Part shown: one piece after another, positions 1 through 9,493 of the stretch
How the letters are laid out: every line of letters begins with the position of its first letter
How positions within the stretch are numbered: the first letter of the stretch is position 1
Origin: Phenylobacterium sp.
GTDB taxonomy: Bacteria > Pseudomonadota > Alphaproteobacteria > Caulobacterales > Caulobacteraceae
Length of the DNA stretch: 64,000 bases
Direction: 5' to 3'
Assembly: GCF_022402485.1 (NCBI RefSeq)
Contig: NZ_JAKRSA010000028.1
Location: 1 to 64,000, forward strand
Made by a program: the position numbers and the translations under genes
Notes under the pieces: generated by a model
The model's database searches: none
The model's input: the letters and a program-made list of their open reading frames with translations, nothing else
Told to the model about the DNA's origin: nothing

Positions 1-1379
1 TTGGTCTGGAAGGCGATCTCGTCGATCACGCCGATGATCTGGGTGATCTGCTCTGAAGACTTCTCGATCTGGCTCATGGCCTGGACCGCGTCGCCCACCA
101 CATGGCCGGTCTTCTCGGCGTCCCCACGGGAGGTGGCGACCACAGCAGAGGCCTGCTTGGCACCCTCGGCGGACTTGCGGACCGTGGCGGTGATTTCGTC
201 CAGGGCCGCAGCGGTTTCTTCCAGGCTGGCGGCCTGCTGTTCGGTGCGCCGCGACAGATCATCGGCGGCCTGGCTGATCTCACCGGCACCTGAGCGCATG
301 GCCCGAACGTTGGTGGCCACCACCGTCATGGCCTCCTGCAGCTGGTTGATCGCCGCATTGAAGTCGTCGCGCAGCTTTACGTAGTCGCCCGGGAAGGGCT
401 CGGTGATGCGGAAGGTCAGGTCGCCGCGGGCCAGGTGATCGAGGCCAGACGCGAGGCCGGCGACAACCTTGGCCTGCTCCTGGGCGATGGCGGCGCGCTC
501 GGCCTCGTTACGGGCGCGCTCGGCTTCGGTCACGCGGCGCTGCTCGTCGGTCTGGCTTTCCAGCCGGGTCTTCTCAATGGCGGCTTCTTTGAACACCTGA
601 ACGGCATCGGCCATCTCGCCGACTTCATCCTTGCGGCCGCGGGCGGGCACCTCGACGGAGGCGTCGCCCTCCGCCAGGCGGCGCATGGCGGTGGTCATGG
701 CGCTGATCGGCGCACCGATCATCCGGGCCAGCAGCCAGCCGATGGCGATGGCGGCGAGGGTGGCCAGCAGCAGGGCGCCGGCAATCAGCAGGGTGGTCTG
801 CTGGTTGATCGCGGCCAGCCGCGCCTTCAGGTCCTCGGTCTCTTTGGTTTCATAGGTGAAGACGCCTTCCAGGGGCTCTTCAACCTTGGCCATCAGGCCG
901 TCAGCTATGCCGCCCGACCCGATGAGGTCGGTGGCGTCCTGATAGGTCATGGGGTTGCTGGCCAGGGCGGCGCCGCCGTCGACAATCTGTACGAACCAGT
1001 CATTGGCCGCGGCCTCGGCGGCATCGACCAGCGCCACCTGCTCGGTGTTGTCGCCCAGCTGGGTACGAAGCGTACCGATCGCCTTGCCAAAGTTCGCCCG
1101 ATGAGCGGCCGCCCGCTCAAGATAATAGGGATCAAGGGTGATCAGGTAGCCGCGGAAGCTGTTCTCCTGGCGCGACAAGAGAAAGTTGGCCTGGGCAATC
1201 GACGCCAAGGCGTCCTGGGCTTCGGAGTAATCACTCCGCGCCTTCGTCAGCTGGCCCATGTTGTAAAACGTGATCCCACCCGTGGCGACGATCACCAGCA
1301 CCATCAAGGTGAAGCCCGCCGCCAGCTTTCGAGAAATTTTCCAGTCGTTCAACGACACGTCAGCCATCCCAGTCTTCAT
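1..1379 (-). CDS. Methyl-accepting chemotaxis protein, C-terminus off the left edge (partial)
   Basis: Membrane chemoreceptor that would signal to CheA/CheW. Reading leftward from the ATG at 1379 (MKTGMADVSLNDWKISRKL) there are 459 codons without a stop. A first membrane segment lies at about residues 20-40, a helical CHASE3/four-helix-type periplasmic sensor at about 40-195, a second membrane segment at about 197-219 (TTLLIAGALLLATLAAIAIG), a HAMP domain from about 220, a second HAMP-like stretch near LARGDLTFRI, then the cytoplasmic signalling domain with EQQAASLEETAAALDEIT. The reading ends at IIGVIDEIAFQT, the start of the hairpin tip, so the tip and return helix are outside the window. 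The ligand cannot be read. It is transcribed divergently from the receiver-domain gene at 1742. Confidence 0.93.
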   Translation of the reverse strand, partial: MKTGMADVSLNDWKISRKLAAGFTLMVLVIVATGGITFYNMGQLTKARSDYSEAQDALASIAQANFLLSRQENSFRGYLITLDPYYLERAAAHRANFGKAIGTLRTQLGDNTEQVALVDAAEAAANDWFVQIVDGGAALASNPMTYQDATDLIGSGGIADGLMAKVEEPLEGVFTYETKETEDLKARLAAINQQTTLLIAGALLLATLAAIAIGWLLARMIGAPISAMTTAMRRLAEGDASVEVPARGRKDEVGEMADAVQVFKEAAIEKTRLESQTDEQRRVTEAERARNEAERAAIAQEQAKVVAGLASGLDHLARGDLTFRITEPFPGDYVKLRDDFNAAINQLQEAMTVVATNVRAMRSGAGEISQAADDLSRRTEQQAASLEETAAALDEITATVRKSAEGAKQASAVVATSRGDAEKTGHVVGDAVQAMSQIEKSSEQITQIIGVIDEIAFQT

Positions 1380-1741
1380 TTGCGCCGCAAGCGGTCGCCG
1401 CCCAATGCGTTGGCTTCAGAGAGATGCGCTCAGGGTGTTAACCTTGAGCCCGTCCCATTAACTCTGCTTCGACATCAGGGTTTAGCGTTGAAGAAAGAGT
1501 TACTCCCTGCGGCCCGAGTGTCTGTTCGACGACGACAAAGGCTTGTAATTCAGGGAAATTATCCAAGTGCGACATTCTATCGCGCCTAGACATGCGGCAT
1601 GCGAGGGATCGCCCGGCGATGGCGTTGGAGCGCGGCGAAAGTCTTTTTTAAGGGCTAGATGTGTTTGTCTAAGGCCAGGGCAGTGTTGGCCCTGCCTTGC
1701 GGCCACGTTCGTTGCCGACGGGTTTCCCACTGGAGCGCCGT
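1380..1741. other. Divergent intergenic region, no gene seen
   Basis: This 362-bp gap separates the divergent chemoreceptor and receiver-domain genes and must hold both promoters. It is more AT-rich in places (for example around 1545-1575) than the flanking genes. Two TTAACC/TTAAC half-motifs (1438-1443 and 1458-1462) resemble CtrA half-sites but are 20 bp apart instead of the usual 11, so no operator is called. GGAG at 1732-1735 is a good ribosome binding site for the gene at 1742. Confidence 0.5.
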
Positions 1742-2341
1742 ATGGCCCTCGAACCCACATCCAAGGGCCGCTTCAATCTGGAGAAGGCCTCCATTCTCAT
1801 GCTGGAGACCAACGGCATGGGCATGGACATTCTTGTTCAGATTGTCACCGGACTGGGCGCAAAGGCGCTTCACCGTTGCCAGACGGTGGACGAAGCGCGC
1901 GACACGGTTAAGCGCAATACCATCGACCTGGTGATCGCCGACGCGCTCACACCATCTGGCGAAGGCTATGAGTTTGTATCCTGGCTGCGTCGGGAGGGCG
2001 GAGAGCCCAACTGCTTTGCGCCGGTGGTGGTCACCGCCGCTCATACCCCTGTGACGATGGTGCAGAATGCCCGCGACTGCGGTGCCCATTACATTGTCAA
2101 GAAGCCCCTGACCCCGGTGGTCATGCTGGAACGCATTCTCTGGATTGCCCGGGAAAGTCGGCCCTTCATCGAGTGTGATGTCTATGTCGGCCCAGAGCGG
2201 CGCCACAAGAACGAAGGCCCGCCCAATGGGGTGCCCCGTCGGCGTGACGACCTTCCTCCGGAAGTTGGCGATGCCCAAGAACCGAACCTGAGCCAGGATC
2301 AGGTCGACAATCTGTTCTCCTCCCGAAAGGTGACCCTGTGA
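1742..2341 (+). CDS. Receiver-domain (CheY-like) response regulator without output domain
   Basis: A 199-residue protein with one receiver-like domain. The likely phospho-acceptor is Asp67 in LVIADALTPSGEGYEF. A conserved Thr is seen in VVVTAAHTP, and the Lys-Pro pair in YIVKKPLTP. In the first strand the usual acidic pair is reduced to Glu22 (MLETNGM), so Mg2+ binding may be weaker than in CheY. The C-terminal 50 residues carry GPERR and PRRRDD, a basic tail of a kind found in alphaproteobacterial single-domain regulators, and no DNA-binding or enzymatic domain. The ATG at 1742 is preferred over an upstream in-frame start because GGAG sits six bases before it. The stop overlaps the GTG of the next gene, so the two are probably translated together. 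Confidence 0.85.
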   Translation: MALEPTSKGRFNLEKASILMLETNGMGMDILVQIVTGLGAKALHRCQTVDEARDTVKRNTIDLVIADALTPSGEGYEFVSWLRREGGEPNCFAPVVVTAAHTPVTMVQNARDCGAHYIVKKPLTPVVMLERILWIARESRPFIECDVYVGPERRHKNEGPPNGVPRRRDDLPPEVGDAQEPNLSQDQVDNLFSSRKVTL

Positions 2342-2814
2342 GCGCGGTACGCATCCATCGTCCGAAGTACGCCCTGGCCACCATGTTGCGAAAACCTGGG
2401 GGAACCACCGTCGCCCAGGCTGTCGAGCAGGCCACCGCCAATCTTGAGGGGTTGCAGGAAGCCGGTAGCGCACAGCTTGATGCCGGTCTGGCGCAAATGG
2501 ATGCCCTGTTCGCACGTTATGGTGACACCTTCGATCGTGACCTCGTCGCAGAGCATTACGGGGTGGCTGTGAACCTGATCGGTCTGCCCAGCCTGTGTGG
2601 TCTGGACGCCCTGGAAAATGCGGCGCACAGCCTTTGTGACCTGCTGGATCGGCTCGGAACCACCGGGCGTTGGGACCGGGATGGCGTTCGGGTGCATATC
2701 CAGGCCCTTCGCCTTTTGCGGAACCTGCCGCCAGGGACAGACGCCGTGGCTGAGCCTGTCCTGGATGGCCTGCGCAAGGTCCGGGAACGCCACGCGATCC
2801 AGTCCTCAAACTGA
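2338..2814 (+). CDS. Small helical protein, CheE-like (putative)
   Basis: A 158-residue soluble, mostly helical protein that starts with GTG inside the stop codon of the receiver-domain gene. The N-terminus (RIHRPKYALATMLRKPGGTTVAQAVEQA) resembles the opening of small Caulobacter CheE-type proteins. That likeness is from memory and was not checked by alignment. No enzymatic motif, signal peptide or membrane segment is seen. Its coupling to a receiver-domain gene and position beside a chemoreceptor suggest a signalling accessory role. The role is inferred; the gene call itself is firm. Confidence 0.6.
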   Translation: MSAVRIHRPKYALATMLRKPGGTTVAQAVEQATANLEGLQEAGSAQLDAGLAQMDALFARYGDTFDRDLVAEHYGVAVNLIGLPSLCGLDALENAAHSLCDLLDRLGTTGRWDRDGVRVHIQALRLLRNLPPGTDAVAEPVLDGLRKVRERHAIQSSN

Positions 2815-3074
2815 GGCGCTAGCGTCTCAGAGCGGCAGTCGCACCAGGCCGCCCCTGCCGGGCGGGCCATAGGCATCACGGTCGCTGCCAAAGGGCACCG
2901 ACCAGAGGGTGCAGCACCCTAGGGCAAGCTGCGGAAAATCCGGGCGGGGGTTGAGGCAGGACGCCTGCAATCCGCGCGCTTGGGGTGGACTGTGGCCACA
3001 CAAGGCTCCTTACCTTGCCAGGTCCGCAAACCCGGTCGCTCTAAGACAGGTACGGTGTCTTGGGGGGCATGACC

Positions 3075-4667
3075 ATGGGTGTCAGTCGCAGGCTCTTTCT
3101 GCATCACCTGGGGGCGGTTGGCGGGTTGGGTGCGGCCTATGGTGCCATGACGGCCCTTGGCTTGAACGCGGCGGCCGCCGCCACTCCGCCGACCCTGTCC
3201 CCGCAACTGGGCCAGGGTCGCAAGGTGGTGATCCTAGGCGCCGGGATCGCAGGCCTGGTGTCGGCCTACGAACTGGAGCGGGCCGGCTTTGAGGTCACGG
3301 TTCTGGAGGGGCGCAGTCGCCTGGGCGGCCGCAACTGGACCCTGCGTGGCGGCGACAAGGTGGAGATGGTGGGCGAGGCTGACCAGACGGTGGCCTTTGA
3401 GAAGGACGTCTATCTCAATGCCGGTCCCGCCCGTATTCCCAGCCATCACGAGGGCCTGCTCGGCTATTGCCGCCGGCTCGGCGTACCCCTCGAAGTGGAG
3501 ATCAATGTCAGCCGCAGCGCGCTGATCTGGGGGGAGGGCGCGCACGGGGGTAAGCCGATCCAGATGCGCCAGGGGATCAACGACACCCGGGGCCATGTCT
3601 CGGAGCTGCTGGCCAAGGCCATCAACAAGGGGGCCCTGGATGGGGAGCTGACCCTGGAGGACAAGGAAAAGCTGCTGCCCTTTCTACGGGCCTACGGCGA
3701 CCTGTCAGAGGACATGAGTTTCCAGGGCACCGAGCGCTCGGGCTTCCTTCAGGCACCTGGTGCCGCCGACCAGTTCAGCCAGCGCCGCCCGCCTGTGCCC
3801 TTGCGCGATCTGCTGGCCAATCCGCAGATCCGCGCCACGGTGTTTGAAGACAACATCAATATGCAGGCGACCATGTTCCAGCCTGCGGGGGGCATGGATC
3901 AGATCGTGGCGGGCTTTGAACGGGCCATCACCAGCCCGGTGATCCGCAACGCCCGAGTCAGCGCCATCGCCCGATCCGGGGCTGGGGTACAGGTGGCCTT
4001 TGAACAGGGGGGTGTCCGCCGCACGGTGAGCGCCGACTACGCGATCATCACCATTCCCCTGGCCATTTTGGCGGGGATCGAGAACGACTTCTCGCCGGCG
4101 GTGAAAACCGCCGTGGCCAGCGTTCCCAATGCGTTTTCCAACAAGATTGGCTTCGAATCCCCGCGTTTCTGGGAAAAGTCACAGATCTACGGGGGGATTT
4201 CCTGGGTCGGTGGCGACACCTCGCTGATCTGGTATCCGAGCAATGGGCTCCATACCGAGCGGGGTATGCTGTTGGCCTGCTACGGGGCCGGGCCGAGGGC
4301 CGAGGGCTTTGCGGCCTTACCGCTGGAGGCTCAGATCGCCGAAGCCCGGGCTGCGGTGGGCCGGGTTCACCCTGGTCATGAGGCCGACCTGACCAAGCCG
4401 GTGGTGGTCAACTGGAGCAAGATCCCGTTCAGTCTTGGGCCCTGGCCCAACTGGGGGGGACAGGCGGGCCAGGAGGGGCACATGGATATGCCCGCCTATC
4501 GCCTGCTCAACCAGCCCGACGGGCCCTTCCATTTCACCGGCGGTCATCTCAGCCAGATGCCTGGCTGGCAGGAAGGGGCCGTTCTGTCGGCGCACCGGAC
4601 GATCAAGACCCTCGCCGCCCAGGTCCAGGCCGCCGCCCTTGCATCGACCCGCGCCGCAGCGTCCTAG
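3075..4667 (+). CDS. Tat-exported flavin monoamine oxidase family protein
   Basis: FAD-dependent amine oxidase that would turn an amine into an imine (then aldehyde) plus H2O2. The 530-residue protein opens with a twin-arginine signal (GVSRRLFLHHLG) and an Ala-rich region, so a folded holoenzyme is probably exported to the periplasm. The Rossmann FAD motif GAGIAG is at about residues 55-60, followed by RLGGR at about 82-86. The C-terminal FAD-contacting segment includes GPFHFTGGHLSQMPGWQEGAVLSA. ATG 3075 is preferred because a G-run (3062-3067) lies seven bases before it; TTG 3060 and ATG 3069 lack that spacing. A RidA-like gene follows about 80 bp downstream. The substrate amine cannot be told from sequence. 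Confidence 0.88.
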   Translation: MGVSRRLFLHHLGAVGGLGAAYGAMTALGLNAAAAATPPTLSPQLGQGRKVVILGAGIAGLVSAYELERAGFEVTVLEGRSRLGGRNWTLRGGDKVEMVGEADQTVAFEKDVYLNAGPARIPSHHEGLLGYCRRLGVPLEVEINVSRSALIWGEGAHGGKPIQMRQGINDTRGHVSELLAKAINKGALDGELTLEDKEKLLPFLRAYGDLSEDMSFQGTERSGFLQAPGAADQFSQRRPPVPLRDLLANPQIRATVFEDNINMQATMFQPAGGMDQIVAGFERAITSPVIRNARVSAIARSGAGVQVAFEQGGVRRTVSADYAIITIPLAILAGIENDFSPAVKTAVASVPNAFSNKIGFESPRFWEKSQIYGGISWVGGDTSLIWYPSNGLHTERGMLLACYGAGPRAEGFAALPLEAQIAEARAAVGRVHPGHEADLTKPVVVNWSKIPFSLGPWPNWGGQAGQEGHMDMPAYRLLNQPDGPFHFTGGHLSQMPGWQEGAVLSAHRTIKTLAAQVQAAALASTRAAAS

Positions 4668-4748
4668 ATCATGCATCTAGGTTTGGATCGCGCTTTTGTC
4701 TTCGCCACACCTACCTCTGAAAACCTTCACAAGACTAAGGAAACGCCC

Positions 4749-5237
4749 ATGCGCCGTCTTGCCCTGGCCACCCTTTTGGCGGCGCTTGCCGCCACCCCCG
4801 CCGCTGCGGAGATCAAGCGCGTAGGCCCCGAAACCTCGCCCATTTCCAGCGCCGTGGTGGTGCCTGCCGGCTATGACATGATCTATGTCAGCGGCATCGT
4901 CCCCCCGGTGATCAATCCCGATGCGCCAGCCGGGACCCCGCGTGAGTTCGGCGACACCAAGACCCAGACCATCGGCGTCATCGAACGCATCAAGGCGATC
5001 CTGGAATCACAAGGTGCCAGCCTGGGGGACGTGGTGATGATGCGGGTCCTGCTGGTGGGCGACCCGGCTCTTGGGGGCCAGATGGACTTTGCCGGCATGA
5101 TGGAAGGCTATCGCCAGTTCTTTGCCAACGCCGAACAGCCCAACCGCCCAGCCCGCATCACCTCGCAGATCACCGGCTTGGTGGCCCCAGGCATGATGGT
5201 GGAGATTGAGGTCCAGGCGGCGGTAAAACCGAAGTAA
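4749..5237 (+). CDS. Exported RidA/YjgF (Rid) family protein
   Basis: Rid proteins hydrolyse reactive enamines and imines to ketones and ammonia. This 162-residue member begins with a Sec signal peptide (MRRLALATLLAALAATPAAA) ahead of a Rid fold showing YVSGIVPP near the N-terminus, GVIERIKAILESQGASLGDVV in the middle and the terminal VEIEVQAAV strand. RidA proper is cytosolic, so an exported form is a variant. AAGGA just upstream at 4737-4741 fixes the ATG at 4749. It follows the amine oxidase gene, whose imine product is a plausible Rid substrate. The usual catalytic Arg was not confidently placed, so activity is inferred from family and context. Confidence 0.85.
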   Translation: MRRLALATLLAALAATPAAAEIKRVGPETSPISSAVVVPAGYDMIYVSGIVPPVINPDAPAGTPREFGDTKTQTIGVIERIKAILESQGASLGDVVMMRVLLVGDPALGGQMDFAGMMEGYRQFFANAEQPNRPARITSQITGLVAPGMMVEIEVQAAVKPK

Positions 5238-5246
5238 GTCGGACTT

Positions 5247-5261
5247 CCCCCGAGGGCGGGG
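5247..5261 (+). terminator. Small GC hairpin after the Rid gene
   Basis: CCCCG (5248-5252) pairs with CGGGG (5257-5261) over an AGGG loop, ten bases after the Rid stop. There is no T-run, so it is a weak terminator or an mRNA-end structure. Confidence 0.35.
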
Positions 5262-5339
5262 CACCTCTAGGCTTGCCCTTCGTCAGCGGTGCCGTCGGTT
5301 GGTGCTGCGACGGCCCCGCCCGTCCGGGAAAGGTCCATC

Positions 5340-6596
5340 TTGAGTTTTGAGCAACTTGCCACCTTGGCCGTCCTGGCCGCGGTCGTTCTCGCCCTTTTGA
5401 GCGACAAGGTGAGGGCCGATGTCGCCGCCATGGTGGCCGCGGCGACCCTGCTCGGCCTTGGGGTGGTGTCGCTCCAGGACCTGGGGCGCGGGTTGGCCAG
5501 CCCAGCCCTGGTGGCGCTGGCCTCCCTGTTCATAATCGCCCAGGCCTTGGCTGTGACGGGCGGCATGGGGGTGATCATCCGTGCTGCGGCCCGCATGACC
5601 GACAGGATCGGGGCGGCGTCGGCACCTGTGATCATCGCCCTGTGCGGCGGCCTCTCGGCCTTCCTCAACAACACGCCCCTTGTGATCCTGGCCGCGCCAA
5701 TCATGCAGGATTCTGCCCGCCGCCTGGGTATCTCACCCAAACGCCTGCTGATCCCCCTGTCCTATGCCTCGATCATGGGGGGCGCGTGCACCCTGATCGG
5801 CACCTCCACCAATCTGCTGGTGGACGACATGGCTCAGCGTCAGCATCTGGCGCCGTTCACCCTGTTCGAGATCAGCGGGGTGGGGCTGTCGATCGCTGCG
5901 GTTGGTGCGGTCTATCTCGCCCTGGTCGCCCCGCGCCTGCTGCCGACCGATGAGGGACCAGATACGGGGGGCACCGGGACCCTGCCTGAAGCCCCGCCGC
6001 CCCTGCGGCTCGTCCCGGCGCTGGTCAGCGTGACGGTGTTCGCCTTCGTCCTGGGCGCGGCGGCAGGGGGGTTGCCCATCGCGGTGGTGGCCTTTGTTGG
6101 GGCGGTGGCGCTGCTGGCGTTCCAGGTGATGAAGCCGGAGGAGGCCTATTCGGGTCTGCGGCCGCAGGTTCTGTTGATGATCGGCGGCATGCTGGTGGTG
6201 GGGGAGGCCCTCGGGAAGACCGGTCTCGCATTCCAGGCCACCAATGCGGTGGCGGCCTGGACCCAGCCACTGGGGCCAATCGCCGCCCTGGCGATCATCT
6301 ATGTGGCGACCTCGATCCTTACCGAGATCATGTCCAACGCCGCTGTGGCGGTGCTGATCACACCACTGGCCATCGGGCTGGCGGAAAATCTGGGGATCGA
6401 TTCCCGCCCCTTCGTGGTCGCCGTGATGATGGCCGCCAGCGCCTCCTTCGCCACGCCCGTGGGATATCAGACCAACGCCATCGTCCATCAGGTGGGGGGC
6501 TACGCCTATATGGACTTCATACGGGTGGGCTTGCCGCTCAACGTCCTTTCGGCGCTCGTGGCTGTCTGGGTCATCCCGAAATTCTTCCCGTTCTAG
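5340..6596 (+). CDS. SLC13/DASS-type anion permease
   Basis: Polytopic inner-membrane transporter of the sodium:sulfate/dicarboxylate (SLC13/ArsB-like) superfamily, 418 residues from the chosen start. It has two related halves, each with a family signature: FLNNTPLVILAAPIM followed by LIGTSTNLLVDD in the first, and MSNAAVAVLITPLAIGLAENLGI followed by SFATPVGYQTNAIV in the second. No TrkA-C (RCK) domains interrupt the middle, unlike larger members. TTG 5340 is preferred because GAAAGG lies six bases before it; an upstream GTG at 5289 would add 17 non-hydrophobic residues. Sulfate, dicarboxylates or other anions are possible substrates; nothing nearby decides. Confidence 0.85.
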   Translation: MSFEQLATLAVLAAVVLALLSDKVRADVAAMVAAATLLGLGVVSLQDLGRGLASPALVALASLFIIAQALAVTGGMGVIIRAAARMTDRIGAASAPVIIALCGGLSAFLNNTPLVILAAPIMQDSARRLGISPKRLLIPLSYASIMGGACTLIGTSTNLLVDDMAQRQHLAPFTLFEISGVGLSIAAVGAVYLALVAPRLLPTDEGPDTGGTGTLPEAPPPLRLVPALVSVTVFAFVLGAAAGGLPIAVVAFVGAVALLAFQVMKPEEAYSGLRPQVLLMIGGMLVVGEALGKTGLAFQATNAVAAWTQPLGPIAALAIIYVATSILTEIMSNAAVAVLITPLAIGLAENLGIDSRPFVVAVMMAASASFATPVGYQTNAIVHQVGGYAYMDFIRVGLPLNVLSALVAVWVIPKFFPF

Positions 6597-6806
6597 AACC
6601 CTGCGCCGGGGCCAGGGCCACTCGCGTCTAGGCACTCCAAAGACACATCTCAGATGGGCGTCACCAGGTTTTGGGTTCACCTCGCCCTGCCAGGTCGGCT
6701 AAGGATGAAAGGTGAGCGATCGCGGCCTTTGCCTGGGGTGCCTGCGCGATGACGACTGGGGCGGAGCGGGGATAATGACCATCCACGACCTGGGCGCGAC
6801 GGCGTC

Positions 6807-7610
6807 TTGACCTCTGAGCCCCATAAGCCCTCGCCTCGCCAGAGAGCCTTCTGGCGCCTGCGTGCGCAGTTGCGCGCGCTCTATCATGGGGACAGTCCCG
6901 GGGCGGTGCGTTTCCGGCTGGGCGTGATCGGCGTCGATCTGGTGCTGATCGGGTTTTTCATCGCCGCCCCGTTTCTCAGAGACACCTCGGCGTTTCTGCC
7001 TCTGGATCTGGCGGTGGCGGCTATTCTTGCTGCGGATATGACGGCCAGGGCCCTTGCGTGGCGCAGTCTGAAGTCCTGGATCACCCGACCGATCGTGATG
7101 GTCGATCTGTTCGTTCTTCTGACCCTGCTATTCCCCCACATCCTGATCAACCTGGCCTTCCTGCGCGTGCTGCGCATCTGGACCCTGTTCCACAGCGACT
7201 TCTTCTGGGAGACGGTGGGACATCGCTTCGACGACACCCGCTGGGAGGATGTGACCCGGGCGGCGGCCACCCTGGTGACCTTCCTGTTTGTGGCCACCGG
7301 CTTTGTCTACACCCTGTTCGTGGGCGAGGAGGGCGGTGTCAGCGGCTATGTCGATGCCCTCTATTTCACTGTGACGTCCCTGACCACGACCGGCTATGGC
7401 GACATCATCCTGCCGGGGATCACCGGACGGCTGGTGTCCATCGTGATCATGATCGCCGGTATCACCCTGTTCGTTCGGTTCGCGCAGGCGCTCTTTCGAC
7501 CCTACAAGGTCCGTTTCGCCTGCCATGTGTGCGGTCTGATCCGGCATGAGCCTGACGCCGTCCACTGCAAGGCCTGCGGCGTCCTGCTGAACATTCCCAA
7601 CGAGGATTGA
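6807..7610 (+). CDS. Six-TM potassium channel with C-terminal zinc ribbon
   Basis: Voltage-gated-type ion channel of 267 residues. After a basic N-terminus come four hydrophobic segments (about 38-57, 66-85, 95-113 and an S4-like LRVLRIW stretch with only two arginines), then S5, a pore helix with the K+ selectivity filter TTTGYGD at about 193-199, and S6. The weak S4 suggests little or no voltage dependence. The cytoplasmic end, after FRPYKVRF, carries two CxxC pairs (C239/C242 and C254/C257) spaced like a zinc ribbon, which is unusual for this channel class. The start is TTG 6807, the first usable start after an in-frame stop at 6750; no strong ribosome binding site is visible. Confidence 0.86.
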   Translation: MTSEPHKPSPRQRAFWRLRAQLRALYHGDSPGAVRFRLGVIGVDLVLIGFFIAAPFLRDTSAFLPLDLAVAAILAADMTARALAWRSLKSWITRPIVMVDLFVLLTLLFPHILINLAFLRVLRIWTLFHSDFFWETVGHRFDDTRWEDVTRAAATLVTFLFVATGFVYTLFVGEEGGVSGYVDALYFTVTSLTTTGYGDIILPGITGRLVSIVIMIAGITLFVRFAQALFRPYKVRFACHVCGLIRHEPDAVHCKACGVLLNIPNED

Positions 7611-7930
7611 AGCCTAAGCGCCCCGAAGTCGCCGTAGGGGGGGCTATATGAATCTGCGACTCCCCCACAAAATTTCACCCTGGGGGCAGGCCTGACGGCT
7701 CAGCGAACACCGCTCGATTTCAGACATTATTCCAACGATTACATAATTTTGACCCTCAGCGTGACCCAAAGGTCGCGCCGCCTCACTTACATGAAAGTGT
7801 CATGAATGCGTTCCCGACCTGTCACTTAGCCTACCTAGAAGGACGGTCGGGCAAGCGGGCGTTCAGACCTCACGGTGAGTTCTGAGGATAGCCGGCGGCT
7901 GCGCAATTCAACGCGACGGCGGAGAGCATG
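7611..7930. other. Intergenic region with Pho-regulated promoter
   Basis: This 320-bp gap between the channel and the lipoprotein gene contains an AT-rich stretch (7725-7755) and the Pho-box cluster listed separately, about 130 bp before the lipoprotein start. No additional ORF is supported. Confidence 0.6.
7786..7825 (+). promoter_or_regulatory. Pho box upstream of the ElpS-like gene
   Basis: CTTACAT (7786-7792), four bases, then GTGTCAT (7797-7803) fit the direct-repeat Pho box bound by PhoB (CTGTCAT, 4-nt spacer, CTGTCAY). A further CTGTCAC at 7819-7825 lies exactly 22 bp after the second repeat, in the same 11-bp register. Phosphate-starvation activation of the downstream lipoprotein and probably the TonB receptor is inferred. 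Confidence 0.75.
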
Positions 7931-9415
<1,485 letters not shown>

Positions 9416-9427
9416 TCTGAGCCAAGG

Positions 9428-9455
9428 CGGGGCGGTCCTGAACAGGGCCGCCCCG
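9428..9455 (+). terminator. Hairpin between lipoprotein and TonB receptor genes
   Basis: CGGGGCGGTCCTG (9428-9440) and CAGGGCCGCCCCG (9443-9455) form a 13-bp stem with one G-U pair and a tight loop, then ATTTCTCC. It lies 12 bases after the lipoprotein stop and 38 bases before the receptor start, so it could attenuate read-through or protect the upstream mRNA. Confidence 0.6.
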
Positions 9456-9493
9456 ATTTCTCCGCGTCCGTCGACAATCCGAGGCGAACCTCA

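Noticed and set aside
1438..1462. Pair of TTAACC-type half-motifs resembling a CtrA site
   Set aside because: Spacing is 20 bp, not the 11 bp of TTAA-N7-TTAA, and neither half shows the full TTAACCAT.
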